DNA from: an uncultured Gammaproteobacteria bacterium | GTDB taxonomy: Bacteria; Pseudomonadota; Gammaproteobacteria; GCA-2729495 | Direction of reading: 5' to 3' | NCBI GenBank assembly: GCA_947258805.1 | Contig: CAMYJV010000046.1 | Span: 1-22,007 of the forward strand | Length of the DNA: 22,007 nt | Shown here: piece after piece, positions 16,003-22,007 of the stretch | How positions within the stretch are numbered: position 1 is the stretch's first letter | Layout: every line of letters starts with the position of its first letter | Program-made: the position numbers and the translations under genes | The notes under the pieces: model-generated | The model's input: only the letters and a program-made list of their open reading frames with translations | Database searches by the model: none | What the model was told of the DNA's origin: nothing

Positions 16003-16527
16003 ATGAAGAAGTACCTCGTGCTCGCGATTGGCAATGTGTTGCTGTCCGACGACGGGGTGGGCGCCAAAGTCCTGGCGGCCCTCGAGGCCCATGCCAGCTG
16101 TCCTGCAGACACACGGCTCGTGGACGGCGGGACCCTGAGTTTCTCCCTTGAGGCTGAACTGGACGATTGTGCAGGCCTGGTCGTCGTTGACGCGTCGCGT
16201 CTCGGCACCCAGCCGGGGACCGTGGAGTGCCTGGAAGGGGCAGCCATGGATCGCCTGCTGCAGAAGACGGGCCGCAGCGTGCACGAAGTGGGGCTGGCGG
16301 ACGTGCTGGATGTAGCCCGGTTAACAAAAAGACTGCCGGCCCACCGCGCGCTGATCGGCATCGAGCCGGAGACCATTGACTGGGGTGAAACCCTGTCGCC
16401 TGCCGTGCAGGCAGCCTTGCCGCTGGCGGCGGATCGGGTGCTCGGGTTGCTGGCCACCTGGCGCGGCGAGCCATCAATCACCGTTTCGTCAGAGCCACTG
16501 CCAACTGTTCCGAGCGCGGCGCCATGA
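16003..16527 (+). CDS. Hydrogenase large-subunit maturation endopeptidase (HyaD/HybD/HupD family)
   Basis: The 174-residue protease removes the C-terminal extension of the NiFe large subunit after nickel insertion. It starts MKKYLVLAIGNVLLSDDGVG, matching the family GN-x-L-x-x-DDG-x-G motif with an acidic nickel-sensing residue. The other expected nickel ligands are in VVVDAS (Asp) and SVHEVGL (His), and the C-terminal segment IGIEPETIDWGETLSPAV is typical. The frame is open from 15913, but the family motif fixes the ATG at 16003. It heads the plus-strand hydrogenase operon, and its stop overlaps the next start as ATGA. Its probable substrate is the large subunit encoded 3.5 kb downstream. 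Confidence 0.92.
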   Translation: MKKYLVLAIGNVLLSDDGVGAKVLAALEAHASCPADTRLVDGGTLSFSLEAELDDCAGLVVVDASRLGTQPGTVECLEGAAMDRLLQKTGRSVHEVGLADVLDVARLTKRLPAHRALIGIEPETIDWGETLSPAVQAALPLAADRVLGLLATWRGEPSITVSSEPLPTVPSAAP

Positions 16528-16961
16528 GCGGTCTGGCCGATATTGCGGTGTCTGTCGAGATAACCACCGGCAATGTCGTGCCCCTGTTGCACGAAGTTCG
16601 CCACGCGCTGCAGCGCCTGCTCGATACCGGTGAACCGACGGTGATCGATCTGCACAGCCTGCCGTTGGCGCCGGGCGAACTCGACACGCTGGAAGAAAAA
16701 CTGGGCGAGGGCGAAGTCAGCGCGACACTGAATGCGCTGGGCCCCAGCCTGCTGCGGGAAACCGCCGTGCCCGGTGTCTGGTTCGTGACGCACCGGAACG
16801 CGATCGAAGAAATCACCGGGCAATACCTGGAGATCGTCAAGGTGCCCGCGATCCTAGAGGCCCAGGACGTCGATATCCGGCAGGGCATTGCTGCCCTCAG
16901 CGAAAGCCTCGCACAGGCGAACGCCCAAGACCAAGGAGAGACGCACGATGGCTCGAATTGA
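16524..16961 (+). CDS. HupH/HyaF-like hydrogenase expression protein, C-terminal domain only
   Basis: The 145-residue product matches the C-terminal domain of HupH/HoxQ/HyaF: LPLAPGELDTLEEKLGEGEV, SATLNALGPSLLRETAVPGV and VWFVTHRNAIEEI are its hallmark segments. HupH-family proteins act as accessory factors for small-subunit maturation in membrane-bound uptake hydrogenases. Classical HupH is about 280 residues, so this is roughly half, with the N-terminal domain absent. No signal peptide is present. It overlaps the endopeptidase by 4 nt and the small-subunit gene by 14 nt, so all three are coupled. The position just before the small subunit fits a chaperone for that subunit. Confidence 0.85.
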   Translation: MSGLADIAVSVEITTGNVVPLLHEVRHALQRLLDTGEPTVIDLHSLPLAPGELDTLEEKLGEGEVSATLNALGPSLLRETAVPGVWFVTHRNAIEEITGQYLEIVKVPAILEAQDVDIRQGIAALSESLAQANAQDQGETHDGSN

Positions 16962-18006
16962 AACCGTAGGCGAAGCCCTGGCTCGCCAGGGCGTGTCCCG
17001 GCGCGCATTCCTGAAGTTTTGCGCCGCCACCACGTCGCTGATGGCGCTGCCGCCCAGCATGATCCCGCGGGTTGCCGCGGCGCTGGAGGCCGCGCGGCGG
17101 CCGTCGGTGATCTGGTTGTCGTTCCAGGAGTGCACCGGGTGCACGGAGTCGCTGACGCGTTCCGATTCGCCCACGGTGGAAGGCCTGATCTTCGACGTGA
17201 TCTCGCTGGACTATCACCACACGCTACAGGCGGCGTCGGGTGAAGCGGCAGAACTTGCCCGCACGCAGGCCATGGAGGAGAACTGGGGCAACTACCTGGT
17301 CGCGGTGGACGGCTCCATCCCGCTGGGTAACCCGGGTTATTCGATGATCGCGGGCGTCAGCAACCTCGACATGCTGCAGGAAACCGTCGAGGGCGCTGCT
17401 GCGGTGGTAGCCGTCGGCACCTGCGCGTCTTTCGGCGGCATTCCGCACGCGAATCCGAACCCGACCGGCGCGGTGGGTGTGGGCGAGATCGTCACGGACA
17501 AGCCGATTATCAATGTGAGTGGTTGCCCGCCTATCCCGGTAGCGATTACCGGCGTGCTGGCCCAGTACCTGACCTTCGGCCAGTTGCCGGAGATGGACGA
17601 ACTGGGCCGGCCGAAAGCCTTTTTCGGCCAGAGCATTCACGATCGTTGCTACCGCCGCCCGTTCTACGAAAAGGGCCAGTTCGCCGAGTCTTTCGATGAC
17701 GAAGGCGCCCGGGCCGGCTGGTGCCTGTTCAAGCTCGGCTGCATGGGCCCGATTACCTACAACGCGTGCGCTACCGTGAAGTGGAACTCCGGCACGAGCT
17801 TCCCGATCGAGGCCGGCCATCCCTGCCTCGGGTGTTCAGAGCCCAACTTCTGGGACAAGGGTGGCTTCTACCAGCCGCTGTCCGAGGTGGAGTGGGGCGG
17901 TTGGGCGCAGCTCGGCACGGCCGCGGCGGCGGGCGCTGTCATCGGCGCGGCCTCCGCGCTGGCGGCCCGCAGCAAGCAAAAGAAGGCAAGGGAGGAAGAG
18001 GTATGA
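16948..18006 (+). CDS. hynS: [NiFe] hydrogenase small subunit, Tat-exported, Isp-type (group 1e)
   Basis: The 352-residue precursor has a Tat signal (SRRAFLKFC, Arg18-Arg19), iron-sulfur ligand segments and a C-terminal membrane anchor (LGTAAAAGAVIGAASALAA, then a basic tail). Proximal cluster ligands include C62 and C65 (ECTGCTES), GTCASFGG and SGCPPIP. Medial/distal ligands include IHDRC, GWC, LGC and HPCLGC. The positions of the two extra cysteines of oxygen-tolerant enzymes are glycine here (CTGC and SFGG), so a conventional oxygen-sensitive relay is expected. AAGGAGAG precedes the ATG at 16948, fixing the start; the frame is open from 16888. It relays electrons from the large-subunit site toward Isp1/Isp2. 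The symbol follows the Thiocapsa Isp-type naming. Confidence 0.94.
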   Translation: MARIETVGEALARQGVSRRAFLKFCAATTSLMALPPSMIPRVAAALEAARRPSVIWLSFQECTGCTESLTRSDSPTVEGLIFDVISLDYHHTLQAASGEAAELARTQAMEENWGNYLVAVDGSIPLGNPGYSMIAGVSNLDMLQETVEGAAAVVAVGTCASFGGIPHANPNPTGAVGVGEIVTDKPIINVSGCPPIPVAITGVLAQYLTFGQLPEMDELGRPKAFFGQSIHDRCYRRPFYEKGQFAESFDDEGARAGWCLFKLGCMGPITYNACATVKWNSGTSFPIEAGHPCLGCSEPNFWDKGGFYQPLSEVEWGGWAQLGTAAAAGAVIGAASALAARSKQKKAREEEV

Positions 18007-18656
18007 CGCTGCTCGACTTCGCACGCGGGCCCGCGATGCAGTGGGCTTTCGTGATCTTCGGCATCGGTGTCGCGTGGCGCCTGGTCGGCATGTTCCTGCT
18101 GTTGCGCGACCGCGCCAAAGCGACGGCACGGCGCGACGCGCCGGTATCCGACGGTACCCGGGCCGTCATCATGCGATCCCTGCCTGCCAAGGAGCTCGAA
18201 CATCACATCGTATTCCAGCACGTGTCCGGGTATGCGTGGCACATTGGCTTTTTCATCACCGTCCTGTTTTTCGGGCCGCACATGCCCTTCTGGAAGTCCA
18301 TCCTGGGTTTCGACTGGCCGACGCTGCCCAGCGAGGTCATCACGGTGGTCGGCGCGATCACGATTGCGGTACTGATCTCGCTGCTGGTCCGGCGTTTTTC
18401 ACACCCGGTGCTCCGGGTGATTTCCACGGCGGATGATTACATCAGTGTGATCGTCACGATCCTGCCGCTGCTGACTGGCCTGATTTCCTATGCGAACATC
18501 GGCTTCAATAAAGAAACAAATCTTGCGCTGCACCTGCTCAGCATCGTGCTGGTGCTGGTCTGGTTCCCGTTCGGCAAGTTGATGCACCTGTTTCTCGCGT
18601 TCCCGACCCGCTACAAGGCGGGGGCAGACTTCGGTCGAAAGGGGGTTGCAGCATGA
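18003..18656 (+). CDS. isp1: Isp1: haem-b membrane subunit of Isp-type hydrogenase (NarI/DsrM-like)
   Basis: The 217-residue protein has five hydrophobic segments (starting near residues 12, 73, 106, 143 and 177), like NarI-type quinone-linked cytochromes b. Histidines suited to haem binding occur in HHIVFQHVSGYAWHIGFF on the second segment and in LALHLLS and GKLMHLFLAF on the fifth. In Isp-type hydrogenases Isp1 anchors electron transfer from the periplasmic dimer into or across the membrane. Its ATG overlaps the small-subunit stop (ATGA) and its own stop overlaps isp2 the same way. The position between the small and large subunit genes is itself diagnostic. Confidence 0.88.
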   Translation: MTLLDFARGPAMQWAFVIFGIGVAWRLVGMFLLLRDRAKATARRDAPVSDGTRAVIMRSLPAKELEHHIVFQHVSGYAWHIGFFITVLFFGPHMPFWKSILGFDWPTLPSEVITVVGAITIAVLISLLVRRFSHPVLRVISTADDYISVIVTILPLLTGLISYANIGFNKETNLALHLLSIVLVLVWFPFGKLMHLFLAFPTRYKAGADFGRKGVAA

Positions 18657-19984
18657 GTACGCATGAAGCGAGCGTGTCGAGATTCCAGGCACTGGTGGCC
18701 GGCCTCGCGGCCCGGGCACCAGCACCCTCGGGCTCCGAGTCGGAGCGCGTGGAGCGCGCCAAGGGAGTGTTCCGCAAGCGGCTGAACGCCGGCATGGCAC
18801 TGAACCTGGAGTGTTGCCTGCACTGCGGCATGTGTGCCGAAGCCTGCCATTTCTACGAGAGCACCCAGGACCCGAAGTACACGCCGATCCACAAGGTTGA
18901 GCCTCTGCGCCGGTTTTACCGCCGGGAGCTGGGCCCGCTGCGCTGGCTGCACCGGCTGGTCAGCCACGATGTCAGCCTGCAACAACTCGAGCAGTGGCAG
19001 GAACTGGTGTTTGACTCGTGCACGGAATGCGGCCGCTGCGACCTGATCTGCCCGATGGGTATCGAGATTTCGCCAATGATCGGCGTGATGCGCGAAGGGC
19101 TGACTGAAGCAGGACTGATGCCTGCGGAGCTGGCGGGCGCGAGCGCTGAACAGATAGAAGACGGTCGCGTGCTCGGCGCGGGCGTTCAGGAATTCGACGC
19201 GATGGTCGGCGCGCTGCGCGGTCAGGGGGTCGACGTTCCCGTGGACAAGGACCAGGCCGATGTGATGGTTCTGACCACCGCGCTAGAGATCCGCATGTGG
19301 CCCGACGCACTGGCGGCACTGGCCAAGGTCATGAACGCAAGCGGCGCGAACTGGTCGATGCGCCGTGCAGCCTTTGATGCGTCGGGCTTCGAGTACACGT
19401 CGGGCAATGCACAGGCGCGGCGGGCGATGACGCGCAAGATTATCGACGAGGCCGCAGCCTGCGGCGCGAAAACCCTGATCGTGCCCGAGTGCGGTCATGC
19501 CTACCCGGCCCTGCGCTGGAAAGCGGCTGACGAACACGGCGCGCCCTTGCCTTTCGAGGTCCTGGCGATTTCCGAATTCATCGGCCGCGAGATCGATGCC
19601 GGTCGGCTCAAACTCCGCAAGTCCGCCAATGGTGGCAGCATGACCTATCACGATCCGTGCAAGGTTGGCCGGCTTGGCGGCGTGTTCGACGAACCTCGCA
19701 CCGCGCTGGCCGCGATGGGCGTGGAACTCAAGGAAATGGAGTCCCATGGTAAGACCCAGTACTGCTGTGGCGGTGGTGGCGGCGTGATGCTGATCGACCG
19801 GGCTGCGCCGCTGCGCAAGCGGGCATTCGAGATCAAGATGCGGCAGGTAGATGACACAGGCGCCGACGCCGTCGTCACGTCCTGTGAGAGCTGCCGGATG
19901 AACTTCGCGATCGGGGGCGACGGCGCGAACTGGCAAACGCCGGTGAAGAGCCTCGTACAAATGGTCGCAGAGCACCTGGATTAG
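18653..19984 (+). CDS. isp2: Isp2: iron-sulfur CCG-domain subunit (HdrD/DsrK-like)
   Basis: The 443-residue cytoplasmic protein has two ferredoxin-type [4Fe-4S] motifs (C55-C58-C61-C65 in ECCLHCGMCAEAC, and C123-C126-C129-C133 in SCTECGRCDLIC), followed by cysteine-rich CCG domains (VPECGHAYP, HDPCKVGR, YCCGGGGG, TSCESCRMN). This is the HdrD/DsrK heterodisulfide-reductase layout. With Isp1 it could connect H2 oxidation to quinone or to a cytoplasmic thiol/sulfur acceptor, or work in reverse. There is no signal or membrane helix. It starts by ATGA overlap with isp1 and ends 27 nt before the large-subunit gene. Confidence 0.92.
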   Translation: MSTHEASVSRFQALVAGLAARAPAPSGSESERVERAKGVFRKRLNAGMALNLECCLHCGMCAEACHFYESTQDPKYTPIHKVEPLRRFYRRELGPLRWLHRLVSHDVSLQQLEQWQELVFDSCTECGRCDLICPMGIEISPMIGVMREGLTEAGLMPAELAGASAEQIEDGRVLGAGVQEFDAMVGALRGQGVDVPVDKDQADVMVLTTALEIRMWPDALAALAKVMNASGANWSMRRAAFDASGFEYTSGNAQARRAMTRKIIDEAAACGAKTLIVPECGHAYPALRWKAADEHGAPLPFEVLAISEFIGREIDAGRLKLRKSANGGSMTYHDPCKVGRLGGVFDEPRTALAAMGVELKEMESHGKTQYCCGGGGGVMLIDRAAPLRKRAFEIKMRQVDDTGADAVVTSCESCRMNFAIGGDGANWQTPVKSLVQMVAEHLD

Positions 19985-20011
19985 ATATAGCGCCGAGATG
20001 GGAGAGACCTG

Positions 20012-21730
20012 ATGAATGAACGGGTTGTCGTAGATCCGATCACGCGGATCGAGGGACACCTGCGCATCGAGGCGCAGATGGATGGCGATGTGATCGGCCA
20101 GGCCTACTCGTCGGGCACGATGGTGCGGGGCATCGAGATCATCCTGAAGGGCCGGGATCCGCGCGACGCGTGGGCCTTTGCCCAGCGCATTTGCGGGGTC
20201 TGCACCCTGGTCCACGGCATCGCATCGGTCCGCGCGGTGGAAGACGCGCTGAACTACGAGATACCGCCGAACGCGAACCTGATCCGCAACCTGATGATCG
20301 GGGCGCAGTACATCCACGATCATGTGATGCACTTCTACCACCTGCACGCGCTGGACTGGGTAGACGTGGTGTCGGCCCTGCAGGCGGATCCCGCCGCGAC
20401 GGCCACGCTGGCGCAGTCCATCAGCCCGTATTCCAAGTCTTCGCCGGGCTATTTCGCCGACACCCAGAAACGTGTCAGGGAGTTCGTCGAGTCCGGACAA
20501 CTCGGTATCTTCCGCAACGGCTACTGGGGCCATCCGGCCTACAAGCTGCCGCCCGAAGCGAACCTGATGGCGGTGGCGCACTACCTGGACGCGCTGGTCT
20601 GGCAGCGCAGTGTCGCGCGCCTGCTTACGATTTTCGGCGGCAAGAACCCACATCCGAATTTCGTCGTTGGCGGCGCGCCCAGTCCCATCGACCTGAACTC
20701 GGATTCCGCTATCAACTCGAAGCGGCTTTCCCAGGTCCAGGAAATCATCGACGAGATGCGGATGTTCGTCGACCAGGTCTACGTGCCGGATACCCTGGCG
20801 ATCGCCGGGTTCTACAAGGACTGGGGCGCCCAGGGGGAAGGGGTCGGCAATTTCATGTGCTACGGCGACCTGCCGGAAAAGGGCATGGCGGATCCATCCA
20901 GCTATCTGTTCCCGCGCGGCGCGATACTGAACCGCGATCTGTCCACCGTGTACGACATCGATGTGCACGCGCAGGACGAGATCCAGGAGTACGTGGCCCA
21001 TTCGTGGTACGACTACTCCTCCGGGAAAGAGAGCGGCCTGCACCCTTACGACGGGGAGACAGCCCTGAACTACACCGGGCCGCAGCCGCCTTTCGAGCAG
21101 CTGGACGTGGAGCAAGGCTATTCGTGGCTGAAGTCGCCGCGCTGGAAGGGCAACGCGATGGAAGTCGGTCCGCTGGCTCGCGTGCTGATGCTGTATGCAA
21201 CGGGCCACGAACAGACCCAGGAACTCGTGAACTACACGCTGAAGACGCTGAACGTGCCGGTCGACGCACTGTTCTCGACGCTCGGCCGGACCGCAGCGCG
21301 CACGCTCGAAACCAAGGTCGTGGCCGACAGCATGCAGACCTGGTACGACAACCTGATCGGCAACATCAAGGCGGGCGACACGCGCACGTTCAACGAGAAG
21401 CTGTGGGAGCCGTCCTCCTGGCCGAAGCAGTGCCAGGGCGTGGGCTTCATGGAAGCGCCGCGTGGCGGCCTCGCGCACTGGATCGTGATCGAGGACGAGA
21501 AGATCGCGAACTACCAGGCCGTCGTGCCGAGCACCTGGAACGCAGGCCCTCGCGATGTCGAAGGCCAGCCAGGCGCCTACGAGGCGGCTCTGGCCGGGCA
21601 TTTCCTGCACGATCCGAAGCAACCAGTAGAGATCCTGCGCACGATCCATAGCTTCGACCCGTGTATTGCCTGCGCCGTGCACGTCACTGATCCCGACGGC
21701 GAAGAGCTCGTCCAGGTCAAGATCAAATAG
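20012..21730 (+). CDS. hynL: [NiFe] hydrogenase large catalytic subunit
   Basis: The 572-residue subunit carries the NiFe active site. The N-terminal motif is RICGVCTLVHGIASVRAVE (C61, C64) and the C-terminal motif is DPCIACAVH (C551, C554, H557); these four cysteines bind Ni and Fe. The 15 residues after H557 form the extension that the maturation endopeptidase removes. VVVDPITRIEGHLRIE is the usual N-terminus. It has no signal of its own and should be exported with the Tat-bearing small subunit. A GGGAGA ribosome site precedes the ATG. No motif is missing, so the enzyme should be catalytically competent for H2 oxidation or production. Confidence 0.96.
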   Translation: MNERVVVDPITRIEGHLRIEAQMDGDVIGQAYSSGTMVRGIEIILKGRDPRDAWAFAQRICGVCTLVHGIASVRAVEDALNYEIPPNANLIRNLMIGAQYIHDHVMHFYHLHALDWVDVVSALQADPAATATLAQSISPYSKSSPGYFADTQKRVREFVESGQLGIFRNGYWGHPAYKLPPEANLMAVAHYLDALVWQRSVARLLTIFGGKNPHPNFVVGGAPSPIDLNSDSAINSKRLSQVQEIIDEMRMFVDQVYVPDTLAIAGFYKDWGAQGEGVGNFMCYGDLPEKGMADPSSYLFPRGAILNRDLSTVYDIDVHAQDEIQEYVAHSWYDYSSGKESGLHPYDGETALNYTGPQPPFEQLDVEQGYSWLKSPRWKGNAMEVGPLARVLMLYATGHEQTQELVNYTLKTLNVPVDALFSTLGRTAARTLETKVVADSMQTWYDNLIGNIKAGDTRTFNEKLWEPSSWPKQCQGVGFMEAPRGGLAHWIVIEDEKIANYQAVVPSTWNAGPRDVEGQPGAYEAALAGHFLHDPKQPVEILRTIHSFDPCIACAVHVTDPDGEELVQVKIK

Positions 21731-21740
21731 GAAGCCGACG

Positions 21741-21941
21741 ATGAAGAAACCGATTTCAGCTCTGATACTGTTCGCCGGGCTCCCGGCCGTCACCAGCGCC
21801 CACACGCTCGCCGGTGACGAGGGACTCATTTCACAATTGCAGCATGAACTGCTGGGCGGGCATCACCTGCCCCTGACGATACTGCTTGTGGTGGTCGGAG
21901 TTGTCGCCTATCGGCGCCTGCGCGCGCGCAAGAAATCGTAG
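21741..21941 (+). CDS. Small membrane protein at the end of the hydrogenase operon
   Basis: The 66-residue product has a Sec-type signal (MKKPISALILFAGLPAVTSA, probable cut before HT), a short loop with His-rich HELLGGHH, one membrane helix (about residues 43-58, LPLTILLVVVGVVAY) and a basic C-terminus RRLRARKKS. After processing it would be a single-pass protein with about 20 residues in the periplasm. AGGAAG precedes the ATG at 21741, 10 nt after the large-subunit stop, so it belongs to the same operon. The frame is open from 21666, but that part overlaps the large-subunit gene. Family not recognised; an accessory role in hydrogenase anchoring or metal handling is only inferred. Confidence 0.72.
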   Translation: MKKPISALILFAGLPAVTSAHTLAGDEGLISQLQHELLGGHHLPLTILLVVVGVVAYRRLRARKKS

Positions 21942-21970
21942 CCGCGCATCACGAGACTCACAAAGCCGAG

Positions 21971-21995
21971 CGACCGCTCTGATCACGAGCGGTCG
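21971..21995 (+). terminator. Probable terminator of the hydrogenase operon
   Basis: CGACCGCTC and GAGCGGTCG form a perfect 9-bp GC-rich stem with a 7-nt loop, followed by TTCCACCTT. It starts 30 nt after the last gene of the operon. The T-tract is weak, so efficiency is uncertain; it may act in both directions. Confidence 0.6.
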
Positions 21996-22007
21996 TTCCA
22001 CCTTATG

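Noticed and set aside
15609..16823. N-terminal extension of about 400 residues on hypA
   Set aside because: The frame merely remains open opposite hypC, the endopeptidase and hupH. The MHE start of HypA is diagnostic.
19283..21829. 848-codon open frame antisense to isp2 and the hydrogenase large subunit
   Set aside because: It lies fully opposite two well-identified genes. The composition (Arg, His, Val-rich, no domains) is what GC-rich antisense frames give.

Overview
The window comes from a GC-rich gammaproteobacterium-like genome. This is inferred from the hyp/Isp hydrogenase gene set, the Tat and FtsX/HlyD families and the LacI-type operator. I cannot place it in a genus. Every recognised gene left of about 15.83 kb is on the minus strand and every one right of 16.0 kb is on the plus strand, so the hydrogenase region is divergent around a 174-bp intergenic segment.

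Left part (1-4.3 kb, minus strand). A large cytosolic protein resembling the cellobiose phosphorylase group (COG3459/GH94-like) runs off the left edge. Its upstream region holds a good sigma70 promoter overlapped by a perfect 14-bp palindrome of LacI-family type. The 532-bp gene-free stretch 2762-3293 also contains a 9-bp inverted repeat and a 25-nt-periodic array of small AGG(G)AT hairpins. Next come an orphan hypothetical gene of lower GC and a Tat-exported, 13-cysteine, four-helix copper-storage protein (Csp1-like).

Middle part (4.35-9.8 kb, minus strand). Five tightly packed genes, in transcription order, encode a b561-type membrane cytochrome, a membrane-anchored LuxR-type regulator that overlaps it by 85 nt, an ABC ATPase, an FtsX/MacB-type permease that is frameshifted, and an HlyD-type adaptor. 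They end at a probable terminator. The reading is a redox-membrane/regulator/exporter operon whose permease is disrupted in this sequence.

Hydrogenase part (10.0-21.95 kb). Minus strand: hypC-hypA-hypB-hypD-hypF-hypE, a full set of the general [NiFe]-cofactor maturation genes. Plus strand: large-subunit maturation endopeptidase, HupH C-terminal-domain protein, small subunit, Isp1, Isp2, large subunit and a small membrane protein, followed by a probable terminator. The S-isp1-isp2-L order matches the Isp-type (group 1e) membrane-bound hydrogenases known from Allochromatium and Thiocapsa. The small subunit lacks the two supernumerary cysteines of oxygen-tolerant enzymes. The Hyp proteins build and insert the Fe(CN)2CO-Ni site, the endopeptidase trims the large subunit after the DPCxxCxxH motif, the folded dimer is exported by Tat through the small-subunit signal, and Isp1/Isp2 link it to the membrane quinone pool or a cytoplasmic thiol/sulfur partner.

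I saw no tRNA, rRNA, CRISPR array or insertion sequence.
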